Source of the DNA: Halobacillus sp. Marseille-Q1614
Lineage (GTDB): Bacteria; Bacillota; Bacilli; Bacillales; Halobacillaceae
Assembly (NCBI RefSeq): GCF_902809865.1
Contig: NZ_CADDWH010000001.1
Location: 3,224,001-3,288,000, forward strand
Direction of reading: 5' to 3'
DNA: 64,000 nucleotides
Shown here: piece after piece, positions 21,925 to 29,932 of the stretch
Position numbering within the stretch: position 1 is the stretch's first letter
Layout of the letters: each line of letters begins with the position of its first letter
Notes under the pieces: generated by a model
Told to the model about the DNA's origin: nothing
Databases searched by the model: none
What the model saw: only the letters and a program-made list of their open reading frames with translations
Translations under genes and position numbers: made by a program

Positions 21925-22824
21925 GTGGTAGATGAGGTTGTGCAGGAAAGCGAAAATATATTTCAATTTATAACAGGGCCTGAACTTTGGCTTGCCGTTG
22001 GTAGAGGCGCTTTAAAAATAGTATTGATCCTGATCATTTCTTTCATTATTATAAAAGTTGGACAGCGCGTTGTTTCCCAGTTCTTTGCCCAAAGAAGGCA
22101 GGGGCCTTTCTCGATTACCGCGCGAAGAGAAGCAACCCTGAAAAAGCTGGTTATTAATACATTAAGCTATATTGTTTATTTTTCGGCTTTTATTATGATT
22201 CTCGAAACCTTTACGCTTGATATTGGCGCATTACTCGCCGGTGCCGGGATTGCCGGGCTTGCGATAGGTTTTGGTGCACAGAACCTTGTGCGCGACGTAA
22301 TCAGCGGATTCTTTATAATCTTTGAAGACCAGTTTTCCGTAGGTGACTATGTCATGGCTTCTGGTGCGGAAGGCTTTGTAGAGGAGATTGGGCTGCGTAT
22401 ATCCAAAATTAAAAGCTGGACAGGCGAGATTCATATTCTTCCAAATGGTAATATCACTCAGGTCACAAACTACTCGATTCATAACAGTATCGCGGTCGTT
22501 GACGTTAGTATTGCTTACGAAGGCGATATTGACCGCGCGGAAAAAGTAATATTAGAATTGTTAGAGGAAATGCCAGACCGTTACGAGGAACTTGTAGCTA
22601 CTCCTGAGTTATTAGGTGTTCAGAATTTAGGAAACTCAGATATTGTGATGCGAATTATTGGAGAAACTTATCCGATGGAGCACTGGGCCATAGGACGTGC
22701 CTTACGAAAAGAAGTGAAAAACCGACTAGACAAGGAAGGCATTGAGATTCCATTCCCTCGGATGGTTATGTATTCACGCCATGAGGAACCAAATTCACAG
22801 GACCATCGACGAATGAAAGATTAA
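21925..22824 (+). CDS. MscS-type mechanosensitive channel
   Basis: A 299-residue small-conductance mechanosensitive channel that releases solutes during hypo-osmotic shock, relevant to a halotolerant cell. Three transmembrane helices are visible at about 22-45, 77-95 and 100-131. The third contains the pore-lining Gly/Ala pattern GALLAGAGIAGLAIGFGAQN. It is followed by the beta domain and the C-terminal alpha/beta domain. Start is GTG 21925 after AGGGG. It lies 16 bp before the DUF951 gene, the standard neighbour in Bacillus. Confidence 0.92.
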   Translation: MVDEVVQESENIFQFITGPELWLAVGRGALKIVLILIISFIIIKVGQRVVSQFFAQRRQGPFSITARREATLKKLVINTLSYIVYFSAFIMILETFTLDIGALLAGAGIAGLAIGFGAQNLVRDVISGFFIIFEDQFSVGDYVMASGAEGFVEEIGLRISKIKSWTGEIHILPNGNITQVTNYSIHNSIAVVDVSIAYEGDIDRAEKVILELLEEMPDRYEELVATPELLGVQNLGNSDIVMRIIGETYPMEHWAIGRALRKEVKNRLDKEGIEIPFPRMVMYSRHEEPNSQDHRRMKD

Positions 22825-22839
22825 CAGGAGGAACGAGGT

Positions 22840-23037
22840 ATGGCGGAAAAGACCTACGAATTAAATGATGTTGTTCAAATGAAAAAAGCCCACCCGTGTG
22901 GAGAGAACCGATGGAAGATCATTCGTATGGGAGCCGATATTCGCATTAAATGTGAAGGCTGCGGCCACAGTGTTATGATTCCAAGGAAAAAGTTTGAAGC
23001 TAAAATGAAAAAGGTGCTCGAAACACATAATGAGTAA
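22840..23037 (+). CDS. DUF951 zinc-ribbon-like protein (YyzM)
   Basis: A 65-residue DUF951 protein. It contains VVQMKKAHPCGENRWKIIR followed by IRIKCEGCGH: Cys25, Cys44 and Cys47 look like metal ligands. The family is universal in Firmicutes beside ychF and mscS; its function is unknown, perhaps RNA binding. The strong ribosome site AGGAGG precedes it. Confidence 0.9.
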   Translation: MAEKTYELNDVVQMKKAHPCGENRWKIIRMGADIRIKCEGCGHSVMIPRKKFEAKMKKVLETHNE

Positions 23038-23098
23038 TCTTTGCATTTTTAATAATGAGAAGACCTTCAATTTTATAATTTTGCTATAAAGAAATAAG

Positions 23099-23130
23099 AG
23101 AACAAGCGCACCCGTGTGCTTGTTCTTTTA
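23099..23130 (+). terminator. Terminator after DUF951
   Basis: GAACAAGCGCAC / GTGTGCTTGTTC with one G-T pair and a 3-nt loop, then TTTTATTT. Confidence 0.85.
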
Positions 23131-23142
23131 TTTATGGCAAGG

Positions 23143-23171
23143 TTGTTATTTTCTGATAGAGTATCTATAAT
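23143..23171 (+). promoter_or_regulatory. Sigma-A promoter of ychF
   Basis: TTGTTA (23143-23148), 17 nt, TATAAT (23166-23171). A 14-bp perfect palindrome ACATACATGTATGT follows at 23183-23196, before the ribosome site. Confidence 0.7.
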
Positions 23172-23221
23172 TGGTATGACCAACATACATGTATGTAAAT
23201 CCTTAAGGAGTGGAATTTTAT

Positions 23222-24319
23222 ATGGCATTAACAGCAGGAATCGTAGGTCTGCCGAACGTGGGCAAATCTACTTTATTTAACGCGATTACACAGGCAGGTG
23301 CGCTGTCTGCCAACTATCCGTTTGCGACCATTGACCCTAATGTAGGGATCGTGGAAGTTCCGGACGCCCGTCTGCAGAAATTGACGGAGCTTGTCAACCC
23401 GAAGAAGACCGTACCGACAGCTTTTGAATTTACCGATATTGCCGGTATTGTAAAAGGGGCGAGTAAGGGTGAAGGTTTAGGGAACCAGTTCCTTTCCCAC
23501 ATTCGCCAGGTGGATGCGATTTGTCATGTCGTCCGCGCGTTTGACGATGAAAATATTACACACGTTTCAGGACAGGTGGATCCGATCTCTGATATCGAAA
23601 CTATTAACCTTGAGCTGATCTTAGCTGACCTTGAGACAGTGACGAAGCGTATGGACCGCGTGGCGAAAATGGCCCGTCAGAAAGACAAGGACGCCGTTGC
23701 AGAGCAGACTGTGCTTGAAAAAGTGAAGGATGCATTAGAAAATGAACAGCCGGCCCGTGCTGTTGAATTCTCAAGTGACCAGCAGAAGATTGTAAAAGGT
23801 CTTCATCTATTAACTTCAAAACCGATTCTTTACGTAGCGAATGTTAGTGAAGACGAAATTGGCGAAGAAGATAATGAAAAAGTGAAGCAGATCCGAGAAT
23901 TTGCTGCTAATGAAAACGCCGAAGTGATCGTCGTCTGTGCGAAAATTGAAGCAGAGATCGCTGAGCTTGACGGTGAAGAGAAGCAGGAATTCCTTGAGGA
24001 TCTCGGAATTGCAGAGTCCGGCTTGGATCAATTGATTAAAGCGACGTATAACCTTCTTGGACTGGCTACGTATTTCACAGCCGGCGAGCAGGAAGTAAGA
24101 GCTTGGACATTTAAAGAAGGCATGACGGCTCCTCAGTGTGCCGGAATTATTCATACAGACTTTGAACGCGGCTTTATCCGCGCAGAGACCGTATCCTATG
24201 AAGATTTAACAGAGGCCGGTACGATGGGTGCTGCCCGTGACCGCGGCCGTGTCCGTTTAGAAGGTAAAGACTATTTAGTGAAGGATGGCGACGTTATTCA
24301 TTTCCGTTTTAACGTATAA
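23222..24319 (+). CDS. ychF: Redox-regulated ATPase/GTPase YchF (OLA1 family)
   Basis: A 365-residue Obg-like P-loop NTPase associated with the ribosome, with preference for ATP. It has G1 GLPNVGKST (about residues 8-16), the G3-like DIAGIVKGASKGEGLGN (about 68-84), an NVSE motif in place of NKxD, and a C-terminal TGS domain (about 280-365). ATG 23222 gives the family opening MALTAGIVG with AAGGAG 11 nt upstream. The GTG at 23210 overlaps the ribosome site. Confidence 0.95.
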   Translation: MALTAGIVGLPNVGKSTLFNAITQAGALSANYPFATIDPNVGIVEVPDARLQKLTELVNPKKTVPTAFEFTDIAGIVKGASKGEGLGNQFLSHIRQVDAICHVVRAFDDENITHVSGQVDPISDIETINLELILADLETVTKRMDRVAKMARQKDKDAVAEQTVLEKVKDALENEQPARAVEFSSDQQKIVKGLHLLTSKPILYVANVSEDEIGEEDNEKVKQIREFAANENAEVIVVCAKIEAEIAELDGEEKQEFLEDLGIAESGLDQLIKATYNLLGLATYFTAGEQEVRAWTFKEGMTAPQCAGIIHTDFERGFIRAETVSYEDLTEAGTMGAARDRGRVRLEGKDYLVKDGDVIHFRFNV

Positions 24320-24341
24320 GCGAGGATCTCTCCGTTAGCTA

Positions 24342-24370
24342 TTGTATTTCTAATAGACTTTTGATATAAT
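24342..24370 (+). promoter_or_regulatory. Sigma-A promoter of rpsF-ssb-rpsR
   Basis: TTGTAT (24342-24347), 17 nt, TATAAT (24365-24370), about 86 bp before rpsF. Confidence 0.8.
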
Positions 24371-24390
24371 ACAACATTGTGAGTAATTAT

Positions 24391-24436
24391 AGTTAAGATT
24401 ACTCCTTGCTCCTTTTAACGAAAGGAGCCGCTAAGT
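24391..24436 (+). promoter_or_regulatory. S6:S18 autoregulatory leader of rpsF
   Basis: The leader folds as a short stem CTCCTTT / AAAGGAG followed at once by CCG and CTAAG. This resembles the known rpsF-leader motif, where the S6:S18 dimer binds an exposed CCG beside a hairpin to repress its own operon. Assigned from motif and position; not folded computationally. Confidence 0.65.
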
Positions 24437-24456
24437 CCATAAGGAGGTGAATACGG

Positions 24457-24747
24457 ATGAGAAAATACGAAATTATGTACATCATCCGCCCAGATATCGA
24501 GGAGGAAGCTAAGACATCAGTTATTGAACGTTTCAGCGGAATTCTAACAGATAACGGTGCGGAAATCGAAGAAGTTAAAGAAGTAGGTAAGCGTCGTCTT
24601 GCATACGAAATTAACGACTATCGTGATGGCATCTACGTAACAGTTAACTTCAACGGCGATTCTGAAGCAATCAATGAATTCGACCGTCAAGCGAAGTTTT
24701 CTGATGATTTAATTCGTCATATCGCTGTACGCGAAGATGATCAATAA
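24457..24747 (+). CDS. rpsF: 30S ribosomal protein S6
   Basis: A 96-residue S6 protein: [19 protein letters not shown] at the start, [22 protein letters not shown] in the middle (about residues 45-66) and a short acidic tail. It forms a dimer with S18 on the 30S platform. It is first in the rpsF-ssb-rpsR operon with an AAGGAGGTGA ribosome site. Length is normal. Confidence 0.97.
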   Translation: MRKYEIMYIIRPDIEEEAKTSVIERFSGILTDNGAEIEEVKEVGKRRLAYEINDYRDGIYVTVNFNGDSEAINEFDRQAKFSDDLIRHIAVREDDQ

Positions 24748-24759
24748 GGAGTGGTTCTG

Positions 24760-25239
24760 ATGTTAAATCGTGTCGTTTTGGTCGGCAGATTAACGAGGGA
24801 TCCGGATTTACGCTATACGCCAAACGGAGTAGCTGTAGCCAACTTTACGATTGCGGTTAACCGTCCATTCTCCAGCAATTCTGGAGATCGTGACGCGGAC
24901 TTTATCAATTGTGTCGTTTGGAGACGTGCAGCTGAAAACCTCGCCAACTTTATGAGTAAAGGTAGTCTTGTCGGTGTTGATGGACGTTTACAGTCTCGCA
25001 GTTTCGACAACCAGGAAGGCAAGCGTGTGTTTGTAACAGAAGTAGTTGCGGACAGCGTACAGTTCCTAGAATCCAAAGGTGGTTCTTCCCAAGGTGGAGG
25101 AGGCCAGCAAGGTTCAGGATTCCAGCCAAATCAGAATCAACCGTCTAACAATAACTTTAATAATAACAATAATAATGATGACCCTTTCGCAGACAAAGGG
25201 GAACCTATCGATATTTCAGATGATGATTTACCATTCTAA
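24760..25239 (+). CDS. ssb: Single-stranded DNA-binding protein
   Basis: A 159-residue SSB. The OB fold occupies residues 1-105 ([36 protein letters not shown]), followed by a Gly/Gln/Asn-rich linker and the acidic tip DDDLPF that docks partner proteins. ATG 24760 is chosen with AAGGAG 8 nt upstream; a GTG at 24751 would overlap that site. It is located between rpsF and rpsR as in all Bacillus. Confidence 0.96.
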   Translation: MLNRVVLVGRLTRDPDLRYTPNGVAVANFTIAVNRPFSSNSGDRDADFINCVVWRRAAENLANFMSKGSLVGVDGRLQSRSFDNQEGKRVFVTEVVADSVQFLESKGGSSQGGGGQQGSGFQPNQNQPSNNNFNNNNNNDDPFADKGEPIDISDDDLPF

Positions 25240-25263
25240 AATTATGTAAGGAGGGAATGCCAT

Positions 25264-25491
25264 ATGGCACGTCGTGGACGCGGTAAACGTAAAAAGGTGT
25301 GTTTCTTCACAGCGAATGGAATTACACACATCGATTACAAAGATACTGATTTGCTAAGACGTTTCATTTCCGACCGTGGAAAAATTCTTCCTCGTCGAGT
25401 AACTGGAACTTCTGCAAAATATCAGCGTAAATTGACAAAAGCGATCAAACGCTCTCGTCAAATGGCTCTACTGCCTTACTCTGCTGAGTAA
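25264..25491 (+). CDS. rpsR: 30S ribosomal protein S18
   Basis: A 75-residue S18: basic N-terminus [13 protein letters not shown], then [22 protein letters not shown] and the basic C-terminus. A single cysteine remains, so this is the zinc-free form. It is last in the operon, with AGGAGGGA before the ATG and a terminator 10 bp after the stop. Confidence 0.97.
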   Translation: MARRGRGKRKKVCFFTANGITHIDYKDTDLLRRFISDRGKILPRRVTGTSAKYQRKLTKAIKRSRQMALLPYSAE

Positions 25492-25501
25492 GACAGGCCT
25501 A

Positions 25502-25543
25502 AAAAAAGCCGCGAAGTCTTTCAAAGACTTTGCGGCTTTTTTA
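25502..25543 (+). terminator. Terminator of the rpsF operon
   Basis: A long stem AAAAGCCGCGAAGTCTTT / AAAGACTTTGCGGCTTTT with one G-T pair, then TTTTTT. Confidence 0.92.
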
Positions 25544-25633
25544 TTGTCCAGGAAATTATAAAATTCCAAGCTGTGGATATATATGTTTAAAAGAGGAATT
25601 ATAATTTTCGCCATCGCTTTCCAATAACATCTT

Positions 25634-26071
25634 TTATTTAATATCCATTAACTCTCTTAGTTCATCTTTATTTTGAAGCAGATCCGCGAGCGTATATTGA
25701 TCAAGTACGTTCAGGAACGCCCCCAGCGCTTCATTGAGAAGGTGTTTTAGCTTACAGGCCGGAGTAATTACACAGTAATTCTCCGAGCTGTTAAAGCATT
25801 CGAGTAAATAAAAGTCGTCTTCCATCGCTTTAACGACCATCCCGATATTTATTTCTTCAGGGTTCTTCGCGAGCTTAACACCTCCGCTTCTTCCTCTAAT
25901 TGTATCGATATAACCCAGCTTATTTAACTGATGAATGATCTTCCCAAGATGGTTTTCGGAAATATGAAAGACATCCGATATTTCTTTTTTGCTCGAGAGT
26001 TCATCACTTGGTTTTGTTGCTGTATAAATGAGCACACGCAGTGCATAATCGGTATATTTTTTTAGCCTCAT
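25634..26071 (-). CDS. nsrR: Nitric oxide-sensing repressor NsrR (Rrf2 family)
   Basis: A 145-residue Rrf2 repressor. An N-terminal winged helix (residues 1-65: MRLKKYTDYALRVLIY, ENHLGKIIHQLNKLGYI) precedes the three cysteines Cys92, Cys100 and Cys106 that bind the 4Fe-4S cluster in B. subtilis NsrR, at identical positions. It is divergent from hmp, its classic target, with a likely NsrR site in between. It has a Rrf2-specific RGRSGG loop (about residues 59-64). Confidence 0.93.
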   Translation of the reverse strand: MRLKKYTDYALRVLIYTATKPSDELSSKKEISDVFHISENHLGKIIHQLNKLGYIDTIRGRSGGVKLAKNPEEINIGMVVKAMEDDFYLLECFNSSENYCVITPACKLKHLLNEALGAFLNVLDQYTLADLLQNKDELRELMDIK

Positions 26072-26195
26072 AAATTTCGACCCTCATTTAGGTATGTGAT
26101 TAACTAACATTCTACCATAGGAAGAAAGATGTGTCTTTGCATCTGTTTCCCCTATCATAGCAGTCTTTCCTTTATTGTTTCTTATTTTGTCACAA

Positions 26196-26264
26196 AAGAT
26201 GTATTTTAAATATTGCTTTAGGAATCATATGTTTTATAATAAAGGAGTAAATGAAATACATCTT
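26196..26264 (+). promoter_or_regulatory. hmp promoter with NsrR operator
   Basis: Promoter TTGCTT (26213-26218), 16 nt, TATAAT (26235-26240). AAGATGTATTTTAAATATTG (26196-26215) matches the left half and centre of the NsrR palindrome and runs into the minus-35. A mirror half-site AAATACATCTT lies downstream at 26254-26264. Repression by NsrR and release by nitric oxide are expected. Confidence 0.75.
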
Positions 26265-26284
26265 TTATAAAGGAGTTTTTCAAA

Positions 26285-27505
26285 ATGAGAACGGAAAGTC
26301 CATATACGTTAGACCAAAAAACAATTGAAACTGTTAAAGCGACTGTGCCTGTTTTAGCGGAGCACGGGGAAGCGATTACTAAACATTTCTACCAAAGATT
26401 ATTTGAAGCCCATCCAGAGCTGAAAAACATATTCAACATGACGAACCAGAGAGCCGGCCGCCAGTCTAAAGCGTTAGCTGGAGCTGTGTATGCCGCCGCT
26501 GCTCATATCGATAATTTAAGTGAGATCTTTCCGGCTGTAAATCAGATTGCAGAAAAACACCGCAGTTTAAATGTAAGACCTGAACACTATCCGATTGTTG
26601 GAAAATACTTATTAATTGCGATTAAAGAAGTCCTTCAGGATGCAGCGACACCGGATATTATGGAAGCTTGGGAAGAGGCGTATGGAGTAATTGCTCAAGC
26701 CTTTATCGATGTAGAAGCTGCTAAATATAAAGATGCAGAAGGCCAGACAGGTGGATGGAGCGGCTTTAGAAACTTTACGATCGACAAAAAAGTGCAGGAA
26801 AGCAATGTCATTACCTCCTTCTATTTAAAAGCAGAGGATGGCAAGCCGATTGCTTCATTCCGCCCGGGACAGTACATCACGGTGAAAATAGATATTCCAG
26901 GTGAGAAGTTTACGCACCTTCGCCAATACAGCTTATCAGACGCCCCTGACAAAGGTTATTACCGGATCAGTGTAAAGCGTGAAGACGGCCTTGAGGATAA
27001 CCCGGATGGAGTGGTTTCCAATTACCTGCATCAGGAGCTCAAAGAAGGCGATATTCTGCCGATTACAGCGCCGGCAGGAGACTTCTTCTTAGAAGAAGAT
27101 TCAGATGCCCCATTAGTTCTAATCAGCGGAGGTGTCGGCCTTACGCCTATGATGAGCATGCTGCAACGAATGAAGGACGTAGAGACAGACCGCGATGTTT
27201 ACTTCATTCATGCTGCTCAAAATGAAGACGTTCATGCCTTTAAAGAAGATGTGAGACAGGCTGCAGAAAGAATGAAATCGTGCCAGTCTAAAGTGATTTA
27301 CAGTGAGCCTTTGGAAAATGGAACAGCTGATAAAGAAGGAGTTATTGAACTTGAGTGGCTGCGCAGCATCGCACCAGGCAGTGCGGACTTTTACTTCTGC
27401 GGACCGACAGGATTCATGAAAGCTGTAAACCATATGCTGAAGGAATGGGGAATTCCTGAAGAACGAATCAACTTTGAATTCTTCGGTCCTAAGCAGGAGA
27501 TTTAG
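26285..27505 (+). CDS. hmp: Flavohaemoglobin (nitric oxide dioxygenase)
   Basis: A 406-residue enzyme that oxidises nitric oxide to nitrate with NAD(P)H. It consists of a globin domain (about residues 1-145, proximal His near residue 92 in AEKHRS), an FAD-binding domain with RQYSLSD (about 213-219), and a C-terminal NAD domain with GGVGLTPMMSML (about 281-292) and FCGPTGFM. All three parts are intact. It is divergent from nsrR behind an NsrR-type operator. The ribosome site AAAGGAG is present. Confidence 0.95.
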   Translation: MRTESPYTLDQKTIETVKATVPVLAEHGEAITKHFYQRLFEAHPELKNIFNMTNQRAGRQSKALAGAVYAAAAHIDNLSEIFPAVNQIAEKHRSLNVRPEHYPIVGKYLLIAIKEVLQDAATPDIMEAWEEAYGVIAQAFIDVEAAKYKDAEGQTGGWSGFRNFTIDKKVQESNVITSFYLKAEDGKPIASFRPGQYITVKIDIPGEKFTHLRQYSLSDAPDKGYYRISVKREDGLEDNPDGVVSNYLHQELKEGDILPITAPAGDFFLEEDSDAPLVLISGGVGLTPMMSMLQRMKDVETDRDVYFIHAAQNEDVHAFKEDVRQAAERMKSCQSKVIYSEPLENGTADKEGVIELEWLRSIAPGSADFYFCGPTGFMKAVNHMLKEWGIPEERINFEFFGPKQEI

Positions 27506-27616
27506 AAATCGAAGGCATGCAGCAGGAGTGGCCTTGCTTTTTTGCGGGGAGCAGCCGAGGCCATTCTAAGGCTTCAGGAAACGGATCGCTTTTCAGTTTG
27601 CCTTTAATAGAGTAAC
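27506..27616. other. Intergenic DNA after hmp
   Basis: Contains GGAGTGGCCTTGCTTTTTTGC, a weak hairpin-like end for hmp, and repeat-like fragments (GCGGGGAGCAGCCGAGGCC). The whole gene-free stretch runs to 28024 and is mostly repeat. Confidence 0.4.
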
Positions 27617-27735
27617 GGGCCGGGGTGTAACAGCTCGCTTTCCATGGGCGAACGGTGAGCTTCCTCGGGCTTTTGCCCTCCGGGATCTCACCCTGTTCTG
27701 TTATCCCATCAGAGTCTCGCCGTTTCCCCCGGCAC
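27617..27735. repeat. Structured intergenic repeat, type B (forward)
   Basis: GGGCCGGGG end, then AGCTCGCTTTCCATGGGCG, GGTGAGCTTCCTCGGGC, CCGGGATCTCACCCTG and the closing CCCCCGGCAC. Its reverse complement closely matches 43357-43473. Confidence 0.8.
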
Positions 27736-27823
27736 TTAATGAAGTATAAACTGAAGCTTGAGAGAGCTTGATCGCCATGAACTTCACGAAAAGATTGGGC
27801 GTTCCGTTTACACTATCAACGGT

Positions 27824-27943
27824 TAAGAGGCTGGGAAATTGTAAGACTCCTGCAGGGAGATAGAGCCAAAGACGAGACCCCGAAGTGAAACGAGGAGGCT
27901 CGGCGGCTCCCTGCGGAAAGCGAGCGATTTCCCGGCCCTCTTA
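27824..27943. repeat. Structured intergenic repeat, type A (reverse)
   Basis: AAGAGGCTGGGAAATTG...GACTCCTGCAGGGAG...GAGACCCCGAAG...GAGGAGGCTCGGCGG...AAGCGAGCGATTTCCCGGCCCTCTT. Its ends pair with each other. Its reverse complement closely matches 43185-43303. Confidence 0.82.
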
Positions 27944-27987
27944 GCTCTAGTTTCAGTAAGCGGAAAATTCCTTTCTCTATAATACAA

Positions 27988-28023
27988 AAAAAGCAGCAGC
28001 TGACCTATCAGCTGCTGCTTTTT
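27988..28023. terminator. Terminator of the oppA-like gene
   Basis: AAAGCAGCAGCTGA / TCAGCTGCTGCTTT stem with a 4-nt loop and A/T runs on both sides, directly beyond the minus-strand stop. Confidence 0.88.
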
Positions 28024-28024
28024 A

Positions 28025-29695
28025 TTATTCTTCTACGGAAGCCCACTTGAATTCAAGCTCTGGTCCTGTAGCTGTTGTAAATACTCCTTTAATAGAAGGT
28101 CTAAACAGCTGTGCTTTAGAATCTTGATACATAGGAGCTACCGCTGCATCTTCTTCCAAAAGAAGGCGTTCTGCTTCTAGGAATGTTTCAAAGCGCTTTT
28201 GAGGATCCTGCGCATATTCATTGTTCGCTTTTTCGATTAGTTCATCGTATTCATCACTAGAATAGTTCATGTTATTATTTTGTCCGCCAGTAAGGTACAT
28301 GTTTAAGTACGTGTTAGGGTCTACGTAATCCGGACCCCAAGTAGCGGCTTCAATTTCAAATTCTGAGTTCTGGTCGCGCTCTACCCGCTCGTTAAATGGC
28401 ACTTCCATTAAATTAATCGTTAAGCCTTCGAGGTTGGTTTCAAGCTGATCTTTGTAATAAGCCAGCACGTTTTTAGAAGTTCCTGTATCATCGCCAAGAA
28501 GTTCGATTTCAACAGAGTCTGTACCCAGCTCTTCTAAAGCAGTCGCCCAAAGTTCCTTGGCTTGTTCAACGTCAGTTTTAACAAGAGGCCCTTGAGCATC
28601 TCGGAAATCTTCTTCACTATCTGGCATATTTACAAAGTTCGATGGAACATACCCTTCAGCTGGTACAGAGCCATCATTTAAAATAACGTCGACAAGGGAT
28701 TCTCTGTCAATCGCCATGGAAATAGCTTTACGTACGTTAACATTAGCTAGTGCTTCATTTGCTTCTTGATTAAATTTAAAGAAATAAAGGTATGGTTTCT
28801 CAGCTACATTGAAATCTTCTGTTGTAGAATATTCATCTACAAATTCAGCATTCAGCTCGGTTTGGTCAAGCTGGCCGGATTCGTATAAGTTAACACCTGT
28901 GGAAATTTCTTTAATGATCTGGGCATTGATTTTATCCAGCTGAACCGTATCCGCATCCCAATACGAATCGTTCTTTTCAACGGTCCATCCTTCTCCTGAA
29001 TTCCACTCAGTCATTTCAAATGGTCCGTTAGAAAGAGTAGCTTCAGCTTCTGTCCCGAATTTATCGCCTTGTTCTTCGGCAAACTTCTCGTTAATCGGCA
29101 TGAAAGTACCGAATACGGTCATGGATTCAAAGTATGGTATAGGTTTTTCAAGTTCTACCTCTAATGTATAATCGTCAGCAGCTTTCGCTCCAAGCTCGTC
29201 TACTTCTGCTTCACCATTAGCAATGGCTTCCGCATTCTTGATAACGCCGCCTAAAAAGTATGGGCCGTACTCTGAGCCAGTCTCAGGGTCTACAGCTCGC
29301 TGCCAGGCATAAACAAAGTCATTGGCTGTAACTGGATCACCGTTTGACCATTCGGCATCCTCACGCAGCTCAAATGTCCATGTGAGTCCATCATCGCTGA
29401 CAGAACTGTTCGTTGCAATTCCTTCCGATAGGTTTCCGTCTTTGTCTAATCGGTATAGGCCTTCTAATGTTTCTCCGGCCCACTGAAAGGATACGGAATC
29501 TGTAATAAGGGATGGATCCATGGTGGCTATATCACTTTTGGCAGATACGGTAATCTCCTGTGCTGACCCGCTTTCAGAGCCTTCCGCTTCTCCCTCGCCG
29601 CTGTCGCCTGAGTTGCTGTCTCCCCCGCTGCAGGCCGCTAGAAACAGCGTAACTAGCAGGGTAAACAATACCCATAGGCTTTTCTGGTTTTTCAA
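28025..29695 (-). CDS. Peptide ABC transporter substrate-binding lipoprotein (OppA type)
   Basis: A 556-residue extracytoplasmic binding protein of the SBP_bac_5 family. A lipoprotein signal (MKNQKSLWVLFTLLVTLFLAAC) puts the acylated cysteine at Cys22, followed by a Gly/Ser/Glu-rich linker. The body contains the family signatures WTFELREDAEWSNGDPVTANDFVYAWQR (about residues 106-133) and NVNVRKAISMAIDRESLVDVIL. The protein is very acidic. It is a lone gene: no permease or ATPase genes adjoin it, so it must share a transporter encoded elsewhere. Peptide versus other substrate cannot be decided from sequence. Confidence 0.9.
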   Translation of the reverse strand: MKNQKSLWVLFTLLVTLFLAACSGGDSNSGDSGEGEAEGSESGSAQEITVSAKSDIATMDPSLITDSVSFQWAGETLEGLYRLDKDGNLSEGIATNSSVSDDGLTWTFELREDAEWSNGDPVTANDFVYAWQRAVDPETGSEYGPYFLGGVIKNAEAIANGEAEVDELGAKAADDYTLEVELEKPIPYFESMTVFGTFMPINEKFAEEQGDKFGTEAEATLSNGPFEMTEWNSGEGWTVEKNDSYWDADTVQLDKINAQIIKEISTGVNLYESGQLDQTELNAEFVDEYSTTEDFNVAEKPYLYFFKFNQEANEALANVNVRKAISMAIDRESLVDVILNDGSVPAEGYVPSNFVNMPDSEEDFRDAQGPLVKTDVEQAKELWATALEELGTDSVEIELLGDDTGTSKNVLAYYKDQLETNLEGLTINLMEVPFNERVERDQNSEFEIEAATWGPDYVDPNTYLNMYLTGGQNNNMNYSSDEYDELIEKANNEYAQDPQKRFETFLEAERLLLEEDAAVAPMYQDSKAQLFRPSIKGVFTTATGPELEFKWASVEE

Positions 29696-29831
29696 ATAAA
29701 TCTCCCCCTAAATGTGTTAATTTTCTAAAAATAGATACCTTTCTAATTATACTGATAAAACAAAAAACTTTCATTAATAGGAAGATAGAAAAATAAGAAA
29801 AAAACTAATTTAATAGAACATTCAAATTCGA

Positions 29832-29859
29832 TTGACAATAACGGTTCATTTGGTAGGAT
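29832..29859 (+). promoter_or_regulatory. Candidate promoter of the serine operon
   Basis: TTGACA (29832-29837), 16 nt, TAGGAT (29854-29859), about 73 bp before the aminotransferase gene. No T-box or riboswitch element was recognised. Confidence 0.5.
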
Positions 29860-29932
29860 AGGATAATATCATTACTTTTCTACCGTATAGGAATAATTGT
29901 GCGTGTAGGATGTACAGGAGGGACATATAGAG

